Assembly: GCA_963791455.1 (NCBI GenBank)
Contig: CAWBSM010000002.1
Location: 62,001 to 126,000 of the forward strand
Source of the DNA: Bog-473 sp963791455
GTDB lineage: Bacteria > Actinomycetota > Acidimicrobiia > Acidimicrobiales > RAAP-2
Length of the DNA: 64,000 nucleotides
Direction: 5' to 3'
The notes below the pieces were generated by a model, which saw nothing but the letters and a program-made list of their open reading frames with translations, did not search any database and had not been told where the DNA came from. How positions within the stretch are numbered: position 1 is the first letter of the stretch; each line of letters opens with the position of its first letter. Of the stretch, positions 8,230-18,870 are shown piece by piece. The translations under genes were made by a program, and so were the position numbers.

Positions 8230-9140
8230 AGCGGACGGCCGGTCCGTCCGAGACCGGTGGCCCCAGCCGCGTCCCTCGCGAGGTGGGCGCTCAGATGTTC
8301 GAGCTTGTCCGGGTTGGTGATGACGCGCACCCCCACGATCAGGCCCTCCATGATGTCGAGCACCACCGCAGCCACCACGGCCCCGTCCTCCACCAAGAGG
8401 GCCGCCGGCTGTCCGTTGAGCACCGCCGCCACAGGCACGCCGTGGCTCTTCTTGGCCACGTTGATGAGAAAGCGTGAGCTGCGCTGCGGCCCGACCACGG
8501 GCCGCATGGCCGCCCGGACCTTGCCGCCTCCGTCGGTCCAGACCACCACGTCGTGGGACAGCATGGCCAACAACCCGGACAGGTCCCCTGTGGCGCAGGC
8601 GACCAAGAAGCGGTCCGTGAGCTCTCGACCATGGCGGAGATCGGCATCGAAGCGCTGCCGACGCTCCTCGATGTGCTTTCGAGCCCGAGCACCCAGCTGC
8701 CGGCAGGCGGCGGGAGTCCGGTTGATCGACCGGGACACCTCGTCAAACGAGTAGCCGAAGATGTCGTGGAGGAGATAGGCGGCACGCTCGAGTGGCGTGA
8801 GCTCCTCGAGGAGCACCAGGAAGGCAAGCGACAACGAGTCTGCGTGCTCGACACTCGAGGGATCGTCGCTGGCCACGGGCTCGGGCAGCCACGGACCGGC
8901 ATAGGACACCCTCTGCACGCGGGAGGAATCGAGTTCATCGAGGCAGCGGCGGGTCACGATCGTGACGAGGTAGGCGCGAACGGACTGGACGGGATCGCCG
9001 CCCCGTCGCAACCAGCGCACGCAAGCGTCCTGGACCACGTCTTCGGCGTCGGACGCGCTCCCGAGCATGCGGTACGCGATCCCGAACAGCAGTGGACGCC
9101 ATTCCTCGAAGGCGGCCGTATCGGCCTCGAAGTCAGGCAA
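8226..9140 (-). CDS. ECF41-type RNA polymerase sigma factor with C-terminal SnoaL-like domain
   Basis: An extracytoplasmic-function sigma factor of about 304 residues. Region 2 is seen in LLFGIAYRMLGSASDAEDVV, region 4 in LTPLERAAYLLHDIFGYSFD, and a C-terminal NTF2/SnoaL-like extension replaces a separate anti-sigma factor. Three motifs that define ECF41 are all present: WLPEP in the linker, DGGGK and NPDKL in the extension. The start is uncertain. TTG at 9140 overlaps the upstream stop by 8 nt and CTG at 9146 is an alternative; no ATG or GTG fits. It is the second gene of an operon with the carboxymuconolactone-decarboxylase-like gene, the known genomic partner class of ECF41. Confidence 0.9.
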   Translation of the reverse strand: MPDFEADTAAFEEWRPLLFGIAYRMLGSASDAEDVVQDACVRWLRRGGDPVQSVRAYLVTIVTRRCLDELDSSRVQRVSYAGPWLPEPVASDDPSSVEHADSLSLAFLVLLEELTPLERAAYLLHDIFGYSFDEVSRSINRTPAACRQLGARARKHIEERRQRFDADLRHGRELTDRFLVACATGDLSGLLAMLSHDVVVWTDGGGKVRAAMRPVVGPQRSSRFLINVAKKSHGVPVAAVLNGQPAALLVEDGAVVAAVVLDIMEGLIVGVRVITNPDKLEHLSAHLARDAAGATGLGRTGRPL

Positions 9141-9711
9141 CGGCTTCAGTGGACGTCCCCACCGCAACCCCGCAGCTGTCAGAGAAACCTTGGCTGCGCA
9201 GCCCCAGGCCCGCGTTAAAGCGCGACCGGAAGTTCTCCAGAGCGACCCAGGCGGCGAGTTCGACGAACTCCGCATCACCGAGGTGCGCCCGTACCCGGAC
9301 GGCGAGCTCTTCGGAGATTTCTGCCGGGCACCCGGTGGCCGTCTCCGCGTACTCCAGGACCGCGCGCTCGCGATCGTCGAAGAGGTCACTCGTCCGCCAG
9401 TCGCCGACGGCTCGGATCTTGGCGGGATCGATGCCCTCGTGCACGCCCTCGTAGGAGCCGAAGTCGATGCACCACGAACAGCCGATCTGGCTCGAGACGG
9501 CCTGTATGGCGAGCCAGCGCAGGGTCGGATCGAGTTTCTTCCAGCCGAGCTGCACCGCCGTCTCGAGGCTGCCCATGGCGACGAGCACGCCGGAGTGGTG
9601 CGACGCCGCCGCCGTGGGCTCGACCATCCGTCCGAAACGGCGTGTGGTATAACGACGAGCGATCCGGGGGACGACGCCTTTTGGCTCATCGAGCAACGGG
9701 ACGTGGGCCAT
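9133..9711 (-). CDS. Carboxymuconolactone decarboxylase / AhpD-like protein, ECF41 partner
   Basis: A 192-residue protein of the CMD/AhpD fold. The redox CxxC is in SSQIGCSWCIDFGSYEG, with the family acid and His positions around it and the second-half helix region LEYAETATGCPAEISEELAV. AhpD-like proteins act in peroxide or redox chemistry; the exact substrate here is unknown. It starts with ATG at 9711 after a purine-rich AAGGAGAAGGAGAGG leader, and its stop overlaps the sigma-factor start. Genes of the COE set (CMD, oxidoreductase, epimerase) are the typical ECF41 targets, so this is probably the regulated output of the sigma factor. Confidence 0.9.
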   Translation of the reverse strand: MAHVPLLDEPKGVVPRIARRYTTRRFGRMVEPTAAASHHSGVLVAMGSLETAVQLGWKKLDPTLRWLAIQAVSSQIGCSWCIDFGSYEGVHEGIDPAKIRAVGDWRTSDLFDDRERAVLEYAETATGCPAEISEELAVRVRAHLGDAEFVELAAWVALENFRSRFNAGLGLRSQGFSDSCGVAVGTSTEAVA

Positions 9712-9764
9712 GGTGCCTCACCTCTCCTTCTCCTTGGTCGGTTGAAGCTCCGTCACCTGACCCA

Positions 9765-9791
9765 GACGGGACGGGCGGCCATGGTGTGACA
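9765..9791 (-). promoter_or_regulatory. ECF41 autoregulatory promoter
   Basis: Reading leftward, TGTCACA (9791-9785) is followed by a 16-bp spacer and CGTC (9768-9765). This matches the consensus described for ECF41 target promoters. It lies 53 bp upstream of the ATG of the carboxymuconolactone-decarboxylase-like gene, in the correct orientation, leaving a leader of about 45 nt with a ribosome-binding site. An overlapping CGTC four bases closer is a less likely -10. Confidence 0.8.
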
Positions 9792-9829
9792 TGGCGCTGG
9801 TCGCCGGCCTCGTCCTGTCGCCTTCGCGC

Positions 9830-10600
9830 TCACCCGACGCCCCCCGAGGGCTGGCTGATCGTGCCGCCATCGACCACGAAGGTCTGGCCGGTGATCCACG
9901 AGGCGGCGTCCGAAGCCAGGAACAGCGCCGCCGTGGCGACGTCGTCGGGCAGGCCGAGCCGGCGCAGAGGGATGTGGGCGGCAATTCGGTCCTCCCCCTG
10001 CCCCTCCCACAGAGCCGCCGCCAGTTTGGTCTTGACGAGACCGGGAGCCAGTGCGTTGACACGGACGTCGGGCGCAAGTTCGAACGCGAGTTGCCGGGTG
10101 ATGTGGAGCACGGCCGCCTTGGTCACGTTGTACCAACCGATGTTCGGCTCCACCCCCAGCCCGCCGATGGAGGCGACATTGATGATGGAACCTCGCAAAC
10201 CTGACTTCACGGCGGCCGCGGTCCAGACCAGAACCGCCAGCTGGTTGACCTCGAACGTCTTCTGCGCTCGTGCCAGGTCGATGTCGATCATGGGGCCGAA
10301 GTAGGGGTTGGTCCCCGCGTTGTTGACGAGGATGTCGAGGCTGCCGAACCGATCCCGCGTCTCCGTCACGCTTGCTTGGGCGTCCTCGGGCCTTCCGACG
10401 TGGGCCGCCACCCATCCGACCCGATCTTCGGGGGCCCCGGCCCGAACAAGGCCCCCCGCCGCCTCGGCCAGGTCTTCTGCCGTGCGGGACGAGATCATGA
10501 CATTCGCACCGGCTTCGACGAACCGGGCGGCCATCCCCAGCCCGATGCCCCGACTGCCACCCGTGATCAGCGCCGTCTTTCCATTGAGTCCGAGCTCCAT
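9830..10600 (-). CDS. Short-chain dehydrogenase/reductase (SDR, FabG-like)
   Basis: A 256-residue NAD(P)-dependent oxidoreductase of the classical SDR family. The cofactor motif is ALITGGSRGIGLGMAAR, followed by ILVNNAGTNPYFG, the catalytic Ser near SIINVASIGG, YxxxK as WYNVTKAAVL, and the C-terminal GQTFVVDGGTIS typical of FabG-like enzymes. An Arg in MISSRTAEDL suggests NADP preference. The ATG at 10600 starts the conserved MELGLNGKTALIT. The substrate cannot be told. It ends 38 bp upstream of the ECF41 promoter and might belong to the same regulon, but it is not in that operon. Confidence 0.9.
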   Translation of the reverse strand: MELGLNGKTALITGGSRGIGLGMAARFVEAGANVMISSRTAEDLAEAAGGLVRAGAPEDRVGWVAAHVGRPEDAQASVTETRDRFGSLDILVNNAGTNPYFGPMIDIDLARAQKTFEVNQLAVLVWTAAAVKSGLRGSIINVASIGGLGVEPNIGWYNVTKAAVLHITRQLAFELAPDVRVNALAPGLVKTKLAAALWEGQGEDRIAAHIPLRRLGLPDDVATAALFLASDAASWITGQTFVVDGGTISQPSGGVG

Positions 10601-10653
10601 TCCCCGAGCCTTGCACGGGCGCCCGGAGTGCCGACGCGGCACCGGTGGAGCCC

Positions 10654-10659
10654 TAGCAT
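10654..10659 (+). promoter_or_regulatory. Candidate -10 for the leaderless SSP411-like gene
   Basis: TAGCAT sits 7 nt before the GTG at 10667, and no ribosome-binding site lies between them. This is the same arrangement seen at menH, menE and the Rrf2 gene. Confidence 0.4.
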
Positions 10660-10666
10660 CCGTCTT

Positions 10667-12688
<2,022 letters not shown>

Positions 12689-12692
<4 letters not shown>

Positions 12693-13606
12693 GCGCGCCC
12701 GTCGTCGGTCCCGGTCCGGGCACCGGGGGTGGCCGCCACAACTCGGACGCCACCGGGCCCGCAGGTCCCGAAGAGGCCGAGGATGTCTACACGGGCCCCG
12801 ACACCGACCCCGACCTGCAAGGGACCGCTGGCGCCGGGGGCGACGCCGACACCGGCACCGACACACCGAGCGCGAGCAGCGTTCCCCCCACGGGGAAAGC
12901 CTCGAAGACCCCGACCGACCCCTCCCGCCTCCTGCGGCGATCCGCACGACGCAAGGAGAGGGTGCCCACCGCCGGTGGGTCCACGCTCCATCTCCTGGTC
13001 CTCTCCTCCACCACCGAGGACACGACCGTCGTCGACCTGGCGACGCGAACGGTCATGCGGGTGCGCGTCCCGTGGCCCGAAGGTCACGACCCCGACATCA
13101 GCACCTTCGACGTCGTGGAGGTGACCTTGGCCGACGATCCCGAGCGTGACGACCTCGCCCAACCGGAAGCGACCACGGTCGCCGACCTCCCCCGTCACGT
13201 GGGCACGCTCCGCGGCCGCCATCTGCGCAAGCTCCTGCGGCGCCTGGTCGCCAGCCCCGACGGCCCGTTGCTTGGGTTCCCCGGACCCTCGGCGCCCTAT
13301 TGGGAGTTCCGGGGCTTTCGGCCGTCGGTGGCGCTGATCGAGCCCACCCGGCGGCCGCAACTGATCCGGCGTCAGGCCGACGGCTCCACCTGGGTCCGCT
13401 TCGGGTGGGACAGGGACGACGTCTGGCTCCCCGTGGAGGACCGCAACGCCGCCCGGGCGCTTGACGCGGCTCGACGCGAGCGACTCAGCGGAAAGAGCCT
13501 CTCCACCGCGCTCGGGTTCGAGCCGCAGTACCTGTTGGTGACGGTCAGCCCCCCGCGCGACGGCCACTGCTACAAGGTGTGCGCCGCCGTGCTGCCCCGG
13601 GGCTGA
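12689..13606 (+). CDS. Conserved protein of unknown function
   Basis: 305 residues starting at the ATG in an ATGA overlap with the SSP411-like gene, so the two are probably translated together. The first 95 or so residues are Gly/Pro/Thr/Asp-rich and look disordered. The rest is a folded basic-acidic domain with STLHLLVLSSTTEDTTVVDL, HVGTLRGRHLRKLLRRLVAS, APYWEFRGFRPSVALIEP and a Cys pair at the end (GHCYKVCAA). No transmembrane segment or signal peptide is apparent. I do not recognise the family. Codon usage matches its neighbours. Confidence 0.7.
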
Positions 13607-13639
13607 TCACCTGGCGTCACCCGGGCGCCGAACGGGACG

Positions 13640-13671
13640 GCGCAGCCGGTCCCCGCCGGGCGGGGTTGCGC
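13640..13671. terminator. Bidirectional hairpin between convergent genes
   Basis: A nested inverted repeat: outer GCGCA (13640-13644) with TGCGC (13667-13671), inner CCCCG (13651-13655) with CGGGG (13661-13665). It lies in the 66-bp gap between two convergent genes. There is no U-tract on either side, which is common for high-GC actinobacterial terminators. Confidence 0.45.
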
Positions 13672-13672
13672 G

Positions 13673-14344
13673 TCAGCGGCCGAGCTTGCCCCCCGCGAGG
13701 TCCTCGGCCATGGCCCAGCCGAAAGCGACCAGACGGTCGCCCCGCGTGGCGTCGAAGCCGTCGAAGTGCGTCTCGACCCCCACGGGGATCTTGACTTTGG
13801 GGGCGAAGAAGTCCAACCCGCCGGCCACCGAGCCATCGCCCTTGAGGACGAACGTCCGGTCGTCGAGTTTGTTCTCGCAGCCGAACCGCTTCGAGAGCCG
13901 GCGCGCCCAGGCCCGCTCCTCCCCCGACGACTTGTGGTCAGGGAACGGCACGATGTCCTGGAGCCCGTTGAACGCCCGGAAACCTTCGGGCGTGAGCAGA
14001 CGGGTCCCGAGGAGGACGTCCTCGTCGGGGAAGGCCAGCAGGGCCCGGCGGTACTGGTCCGCCATGATGCCCTTGAGCGCTGCCTCTGCCCGCGACGTAC
14101 GGTCGACCAGAGCCAAACCGACCAGGAGCGAGGGCGTCCCGCCGATGCGCTCCAACGTGCAGAACGAGTATCCCCGCAGTTTGTTTCCCTCCCGCGCCTG
14201 GGTGATGAGCACCCACGCCTCCCGTTCTTTGGAGAGGAAACCGATGTCGTACCCAGGCGGACGGTCCGCACAAAGATCCGCCATTTCGACGAGCTCAGCG
14301 TCGCTGAGCGCAGTGCAATCCTTGGTGCTCACTACGATCGGCAT
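13673..14344 (-). CDS. Conserved protein of unknown function
   Basis: 223 residues from an ATG at 14344. It begins MPIVVSTKDCTALSDAELVEM, with RPPGYDIGFLSKEREAWVLI and a strongly patterned core (GYSFCTLERIGGTPSLLVGL, ALLAFPDEDVLLGTRLL, RLSKRFGCENKLDDRTFVL). The alpha/beta pattern with a possible central sheet is faintly reminiscent of acetyltransferase folds, but no acetyl-CoA-binding motif is visible, so no function is assigned. It stands alone between a convergent unknown gene and dnaE, preceded by a strong hairpin. Confidence 0.7.
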   Translation of the reverse strand: MPIVVSTKDCTALSDAELVEMADLCADRPPGYDIGFLSKEREAWVLITQAREGNKLRGYSFCTLERIGGTPSLLVGLALVDRTSRAEAALKGIMADQYRRALLAFPDEDVLLGTRLLTPEGFRAFNGLQDIVPFPDHKSSGEERAWARRLSKRFGCENKLDDRTFVLKGDGSVAGGLDFFAPKVKIPVGVETHFDGFDATRGDRLVAFGWAMAEDLAGGKLGR

Positions 14345-14387
14345 GAGGTGAGTCTACCGGCTACGCCCGAGGCGTTCCCAACCGGGT

Positions 14388-14423
14388 GTCGTGGACAAGG
14401 GGCGGTCGTGCCCCGGCCACGAC
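14388..14423 (-). terminator. Hairpin downstream of dnaE
   Basis: A GTCGTGG (14388-14394) / CCACGAC (14417-14423) stem encloses a second GGGGC/GCCCC stem. It starts 48 nt beyond the dnaE stop and ends before the next start. There is no U-run, so termination is inferred from structure and position. Confidence 0.45.
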
Positions 14424-14471
14424 ATCGTTCATCCAGCTCAGGGCCTCTTTCCGACGACTGGCGTCACTTTC

Positions 14472-17400
14472 TCAGGACAGGACCGCGCTCTGGCCCAGGA
14501 GTCGCTTGAGCTCACCCACGAGCCCGTTGCGGCAGTCGACGTTGAACTCCGGTGGCAGCCGAAGGACCTTGTTGCCGACGTGCAGGAGCACCGGCGAGTG
14601 CCCCGGATGACCACTCAGCACATCCTTGAGCCCGTCGACCTTGGCGTCGGTGAGCACGCCGAGAGGCAGCGTGATGTGGAGATCTTCCTGGCCCCGCTCG
14701 AGCAACGGGCGGGAGACCTCCATGCACACGATCTTGGGCTCTTCCTCCCGAGTGTCGAGCCGGCCCTTCACCACGAGAATGGCGTCGTTTTCGATCATCG
14801 AGCCGTACTCGGCCATGGTTTTGGGGAACACGAAGACCTCCATGGCCGCCTCCAGGTCCTCCAAGATGAAACGCGCCATCAGGTCCCCCTTCTTCGTGTA
14901 GGACCGGCGCAGGTCGGTCACCACCCCTCCCACCGTCCGCACCGGCGGGCGGTCCCCCGCGGCGGGGTCCTCTTCCCGCATGTCCGACAGCGTGCTGTCG
15001 GTGTGCCTCGCCAAGGCCGCTTCGAAGCCCATGAGCGGGTGGTCGCTCACGTAAAGGCCGAGCATCTCCTTCTCGAAGGCCAGGCGCTGCCCCTTGTCGA
15101 ACTCGGTGTCGGGTATCGCGACCTTGGCCCCGCCCCACCCGGGGTCGGCCTGCTCTTCTTCGAAGGCGGCAAAGAGCGAGGTGATGCCGAGGTCGCGTTC
15201 GCGCCGCCCCTCGAGCGTGCGGTCGACGACGGCCTCCAGGACCAGGCACAGGCCCTGGCGCGGATGGCCCAGCGAGTCGAAGGCGCCGCTCTTGACCAGA
15301 GACTCCATCGTCCGCTTGTTGAGGACGAGGGGGTCGACCCGCTGGCAGAAGTCGAAGATGTCGGCAAAGGAACCGTTGGCATCGCGTTCGGCCACGATGC
15401 GATCCACCAGGCTCTCGCCCACGTTGCGCACGGCAGCGAGCCCGAAGACGATGGCCGGGCGGCCCTGGTCCCGGTCGCCGCTCCGGTCCGGTGCGAACTC
15501 GGCCACCGAACGGTTGACATCGGGCACCAGCACGTCGATGCCCATGGAGCGGCACTCGGAGAGGTAGACCGCCGTCTTGTCCTTGTTGTCCTTGACCGAA
15601 GTCAGGAGGGCGGCCATGTACTCCACCGGATGGTGCGCCTTCAGCCAAGCCGTCTGGTAGGCCACCAGGCCGTAGCCGTAGGAGTGCGACTTGTTGAAGG
15701 CGTAGTCGGCGAACGGTTCGATGATGTCGAAGAGCTGCGTCCCCAACTCTTCGCCGTAGCCCTGTGCGGCACACCCGGCAACGAACTTCTCGCGCTCCGC
15801 GGCGATCATGGCCCGAATCTTCTTCCCGCATGCCTTGCGGAGGTTGTCCGCCTCCTCCAGCGAGTATCCGGCGAACTTCTGCGCCACCCGCATCACCGAC
15901 TCCTGGTACAGCATCAGGCCGTAGGTGTCCTTGAGGATCGGCTCGATGTCGGGGTGCAGGTACGTCAGTTCTTTCCGGCCGTTCTTCAGCTCGGGGTAGT
16001 CGCGGTGCATGTTGGCGGCCATCGGACCCGGGCGATAGAGGGCCACGAGGGCGGCCACGTCGTCGAAGCTCGTCGGTGCCAGGGACCGCAGCGTCTGGCG
16101 CATGGCGCCCCCCTCGAGCTGGAACACTCCGACCGACTCGGCCCGCCGCAACATTTCGAGCGTCGGCTCGTCGGCTAGGTCGACGTGGTCGATGTCGGGC
16201 CGCTCTCCGGTGGCTTCCTCGATGAGATCGAGGCTGCGCTCGATCACTGAGAGATTGCGGAGGCCGAGGAAGTCCATCTTCAGCAGGCCGAGGTCCTCGA
16301 CACCGTGCATCTCGTACTGGGTGACGATCGGCGCGTCCTCGGGATCGCCGCCGGCATCCGGCTTGCGCTGAATCGGCAGATAGTCCGTCAACGGGTCGCG
16401 GGAGATGACCACCGCGGCCGCATGGATCCCGTCTTGGCGGCGCAGGCCCTCGAGGCCGAGCGCAACGTCGATGACCTCCTTTGCGTCTGGGTCGGTCTCG
16501 TGCATCGTTCGCAGCTCGGCGGCGGCCGCGTAGCCGTCCTCATGCCCCTCGGTCTTCATGAGGCAGGCGCGCAAGGGTGTGTCACGACCCATCACCAGGG
16601 GGGGCATGGCCTTGGCGATGCGGTCGCCCACCACGTACGGCTTTCCCAAGACCCGAGCGGCGTCGCGGACGGCGGCCCGCGCCTTGATCGTCGAGAAGGT
16701 GACCACCTGGGCCACGCGGTCGCTCCCGTACTTCTCCGCCGCATACCGCATGACGTCCGCCCGGTAGCGCTCGTCGAAGTCCATGTCGATGTCGGGCATC
16801 TGCTTGCGGCCCGGGTTCAAGAAGCGCTCGAAGAGCAGGTCGTACCGGATGGGGTCGAGGTCCACGATTCGCAGGCAGTAAGCGACGCAGCACCCGGCGG
16901 CGGACCCCCGGCCGGGACCAACCCGGATGCCCGACTCGCGGGCGAAGCGGATCAGGTCCCACACGACCAGGAAGTAGGCCGCGAATCCCATGTTCCCGAT
17001 GACGCCCAGCTCGTAGTCGAGCCGCTCGACGACCTCGGGAGGCAACGGTGACCCGTAGCACTCCCGCGCGCCTTCCATCGTCAGGTGACGTAGGTAGGCC
17101 AGCGCCCGTTCTTCGTAGGTGTCGCCCGTGAAACGATCCGGTACCGGGAATTCGGGGAGGCTCGGCTTTCCGAGTTCAATCTGGACGTCGGCCCGCTCGG
17201 CGATGAGCAACGTGTTGTCGCACGCCTCTGGGACCTCGCGGAAAAGGTGACGCATCTCCGAAGCGCTCTTGAGGTAGTGCTCGGTGCCCTCGAACTTGAA
17301 TCGGTTGGTGTCCGAGAGCAGGGCGCCCGTCTGCACGCATAACAGCGCATCGTGCGCGACGGCATCGTCGCGGTGCGTGTAGTGGCTGTCGTTCGTGGCG

Positions 17401-18050
17401 AGCAGCGGGGCATCGATGCGGCGAGCGATCTCGATGAGTTGCGGGTTGGTCCGCTGCTGGTCAGCGATGCCGTGGTCCTGCAGTTCGACGTAGAGGTTCT
17501 CCCTTCCGAAGATGTCCTGCAGCCGAGCGGCCCGCCGCTCGGCCTCCGCGACGTCGCCGGACAACAATGCCTGGAGGACCACCCCTCCCAGACACCCGGT
17601 GGTGGCGATCAAGCCGGTGTGGTGACGATCGAGGAGCTCCCAGTCGACCCTTGGCTTGTAGTAATAGCCCTCCAGGTAGGCGGCCGAAGAAAGCTGCATG
17701 AGGTTGCGGTAGCCCGCGACGGTTTCCGCCAGCAGGGTCAGGTGGTAGTAGAGCTTCTGACCGCCCTCCGCGTCGCCGCCGGTGTCGTCCATCCGTCCCC
17801 GGCGCACTGGGCGCTCATGGCGCGACTCGCCCGCCATGTACGACTCGGTGCCGATGATGGGCACAATGCCCTGATCGCGGCACGCCTTGTAGAAATCGAG
17901 GACCCCGTACATGTTCCCGTGGTCCGTGATCCCCAGCGCCGGCTGGCCGTCGGCCACCGCTGCCGCGACGAGGTCCCCGATCCGGGCGGCACCGTCGAGC
18001 ATGGAGAACTCGGTGTGAGTGTGCAGATGCGTAAACGACCGCTCCGACAC
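14472..18050 (-). CDS. dnaE: DNA polymerase III subunit alpha
   Basis: The replicative polymerase, 1192 residues. The N-terminal PHP domain begins ERSFTHLHTHTEFSMLDGA. The PolC/DnaE palm shows GPGRGSAAGCCVAYCLRI and QMPDIDMDFDERYRADV, which holds the catalytic Asp pair. Further on are LMLYQESVMRVAQKFAGY, NKSHSYGYGLVAYQTAWLKA and a C-terminal OB-fold region (VRTVGGVVTDLRRSYTKKG). I prefer the GTG at 18050 (VSERSF) over the GTG at 18068 because GGAGG lies 5 nt upstream of the inner one. This is the DnaE1-type housekeeping enzyme by length and PHP domain. It is intact despite frameshifts elsewhere in the window. Confidence 0.96.
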   Translation of the reverse strand: MSERSFTHLHTHTEFSMLDGAARIGDLVAAAVADGQPALGITDHGNMYGVLDFYKACRDQGIVPIIGTESYMAGESRHERPVRRGRMDDTGGDAEGGQKLYYHLTLLAETVAGYRNLMQLSSAAYLEGYYYKPRVDWELLDRHHTGLIATTGCLGGVVLQALLSGDVAEAERRAARLQDIFGRENLYVELQDHGIADQQRTNPQLIEIARRIDAPLLATNDSHYTHRDDAVAHDALLCVQTGALLSDTNRFKFEGTEHYLKSASEMRHLFREVPEACDNTLLIAERADVQIELGKPSLPEFPVPDRFTGDTYEERALAYLRHLTMEGARECYGSPLPPEVVERLDYELGVIGNMGFAAYFLVVWDLIRFARESGIRVGPGRGSAAGCCVAYCLRIVDLDPIRYDLLFERFLNPGRKQMPDIDMDFDERYRADVMRYAAEKYGSDRVAQVVTFSTIKARAAVRDAARVLGKPYVVGDRIAKAMPPLVMGRDTPLRACLMKTEGHEDGYAAAAELRTMHETDPDAKEVIDVALGLEGLRRQDGIHAAAVVISRDPLTDYLPIQRKPDAGGDPEDAPIVTQYEMHGVEDLGLLKMDFLGLRNLSVIERSLDLIEEATGERPDIDHVDLADEPTLEMLRRAESVGVFQLEGGAMRQTLRSLAPTSFDDVAALVALYRPGPMAANMHRDYPELKNGRKELTYLHPDIEPILKDTYGLMLYQESVMRVAQKFAGYSLEEADNLRKACGKKIRAMIAAEREKFVAGCAAQGYGEELGTQLFDIIEPFADYAFNKSHSYGYGLVAYQTAWLKAHHPVEYMAALLTSVKDNKDKTAVYLSECRSMGIDVLVPDVNRSVAEFAPDRSGDRDQGRPAIVFGLAAVRNVGESLVDRIVAERDANGSFADIFDFCQRVDPLVLNKRTMESLVKSGAFDSLGHPRQGLCLVLEAVVDRTLEGRRERDLGITSLFAAFEEEQADPGWGGAKVAIPDTEFDKGQRLAFEKEMLGLYVSDHPLMGFEAALARHTDSTLSDMREEDPAAGDRPPVRTVGGVVTDLRRSYTKKGDLMARFILEDLEAAMEVFVFPKTMAEYGSMIENDAILVVKGRLDTREEEPKIVCMEVSRPLLERGQEDLHITLPLGVLTDAKVDGLKDVLSGHPGHSPVLLHVGNKVLRLPPEFNVDCRNGLVGELKRLLGQSAVLS

Positions 18051-18109
18051 CGGCCCTCCTTTCGCCACGTCAAACTTACAAGGCTGTGGTTTCCCCCGGA
18101 CTCAGAAAT

Positions 18110-18826
18110 CTATACCGCCGGTCGGGTCCGGAGCACCACCGATCCGGCCACCTTGTCATGAAGGGTCTGGCGCTTCTTGTCCCACAGGGGAAACAGCATG
18201 TCGAGGATCCAGACCAGACCGAGGAGGAAGAAGAGGAGATTGACGAGACGGAGGACCCCCTCGCACAGGGCTCGTCCGAACGCCCTTCCGTAGCCCAGCT
18301 CGCCGCCCTGAGCCTCGTCGCGGACCGCCCGGACCCCGACGGCCATCATGCCCACCGTCTGTCCCCTCGATGACCCGCACAGCAAGGTCCCGTAGGCGAT
18401 CCAGAGCGCGCCCGTGATCAGGAACGGCACGGCGGAGATGTTCCGCCGCCTCGTCCCCTTCCGGGCCATGAGGTGCACGTCGAGCGCGTGGCTGTGGCGG
18501 AACACCAGGTAGAAGAGCGCGAGCACCCCGAGGAAGATCACGGCGTCGACGAGGTAGCCCCCGACCCGGATGCCCCACGTGGCATACGAGACGCCCGGCG
18601 GAGTCTCGGACGAGCCGGGGGGTGGGTAGCCGGACAGGCCCGGGAAGGTGGGCGGTCCCGTGGCTCCGGGGCGGGCCTCGTCGCTCGTCGAGGGGAATAC
18701 CGGAGGACCAGAGCTCGGAGTTGGAGTTCCTGCTTGTACCCGCGGTGGCGCATTGCCGGGGAAGGACGGCGGACCGCCCGGAGCGACGTTGTTCCCGAGC
18801 GGGTCGCCTGGCTCGGGCGTGCTCAC
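18110..18826 (-). CDS. RDD-family membrane protein
   Basis: 238 residues. About 85 N-terminal residues are Pro/Gly/Ser-rich and cytosolic-looking (PPSFPGNAPPRVQAGTP). Then come the RDD-domain signature stretch ASYATWGIRVGGYLVDAVIF-like at YATWGIRVGGYLVDAVIFLG, a second segment VPFLITGALWIAYGTLLCG, GQTVGMMAVGVRAVRD, and a last helix LLFFLLGLVWILDMLFPLWD followed by KKRQTLHDKVAGSVVLR. The conserved Arg/Asp positions of RDD are in place. Function is unknown; some members transport ions or quinones. It lies 44 bp downstream of bpa in the same direction. Confidence 0.88.
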   Translation of the reverse strand: MSTPEPGDPLGNNVAPGGPPSFPGNAPPRVQAGTPTPSSGPPVFPSTSDEARPGATGPPTFPGLSGYPPPGSSETPPGVSYATWGIRVGGYLVDAVIFLGVLALFYLVFRHSHALDVHLMARKGTRRRNISAVPFLITGALWIAYGTLLCGSSRGQTVGMMAVGVRAVRDEAQGGELGYGRAFGRALCEGVLRLVNLLFFLLGLVWILDMLFPLWDKKRQTLHDKVAGSVVLRTRPAV

Positions 18827-18870
18827 ATCTGCTCCGTGGCTTTCATCGGGGTGGGGCTCACTCGCGGCCC

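Noticed and set aside
14391..16178. 595-codon open frame antisense to dnaE
   Set aside because: It is the shadow of a GC-rich real gene. It has no family pattern and dnaE is intact on the other strand.
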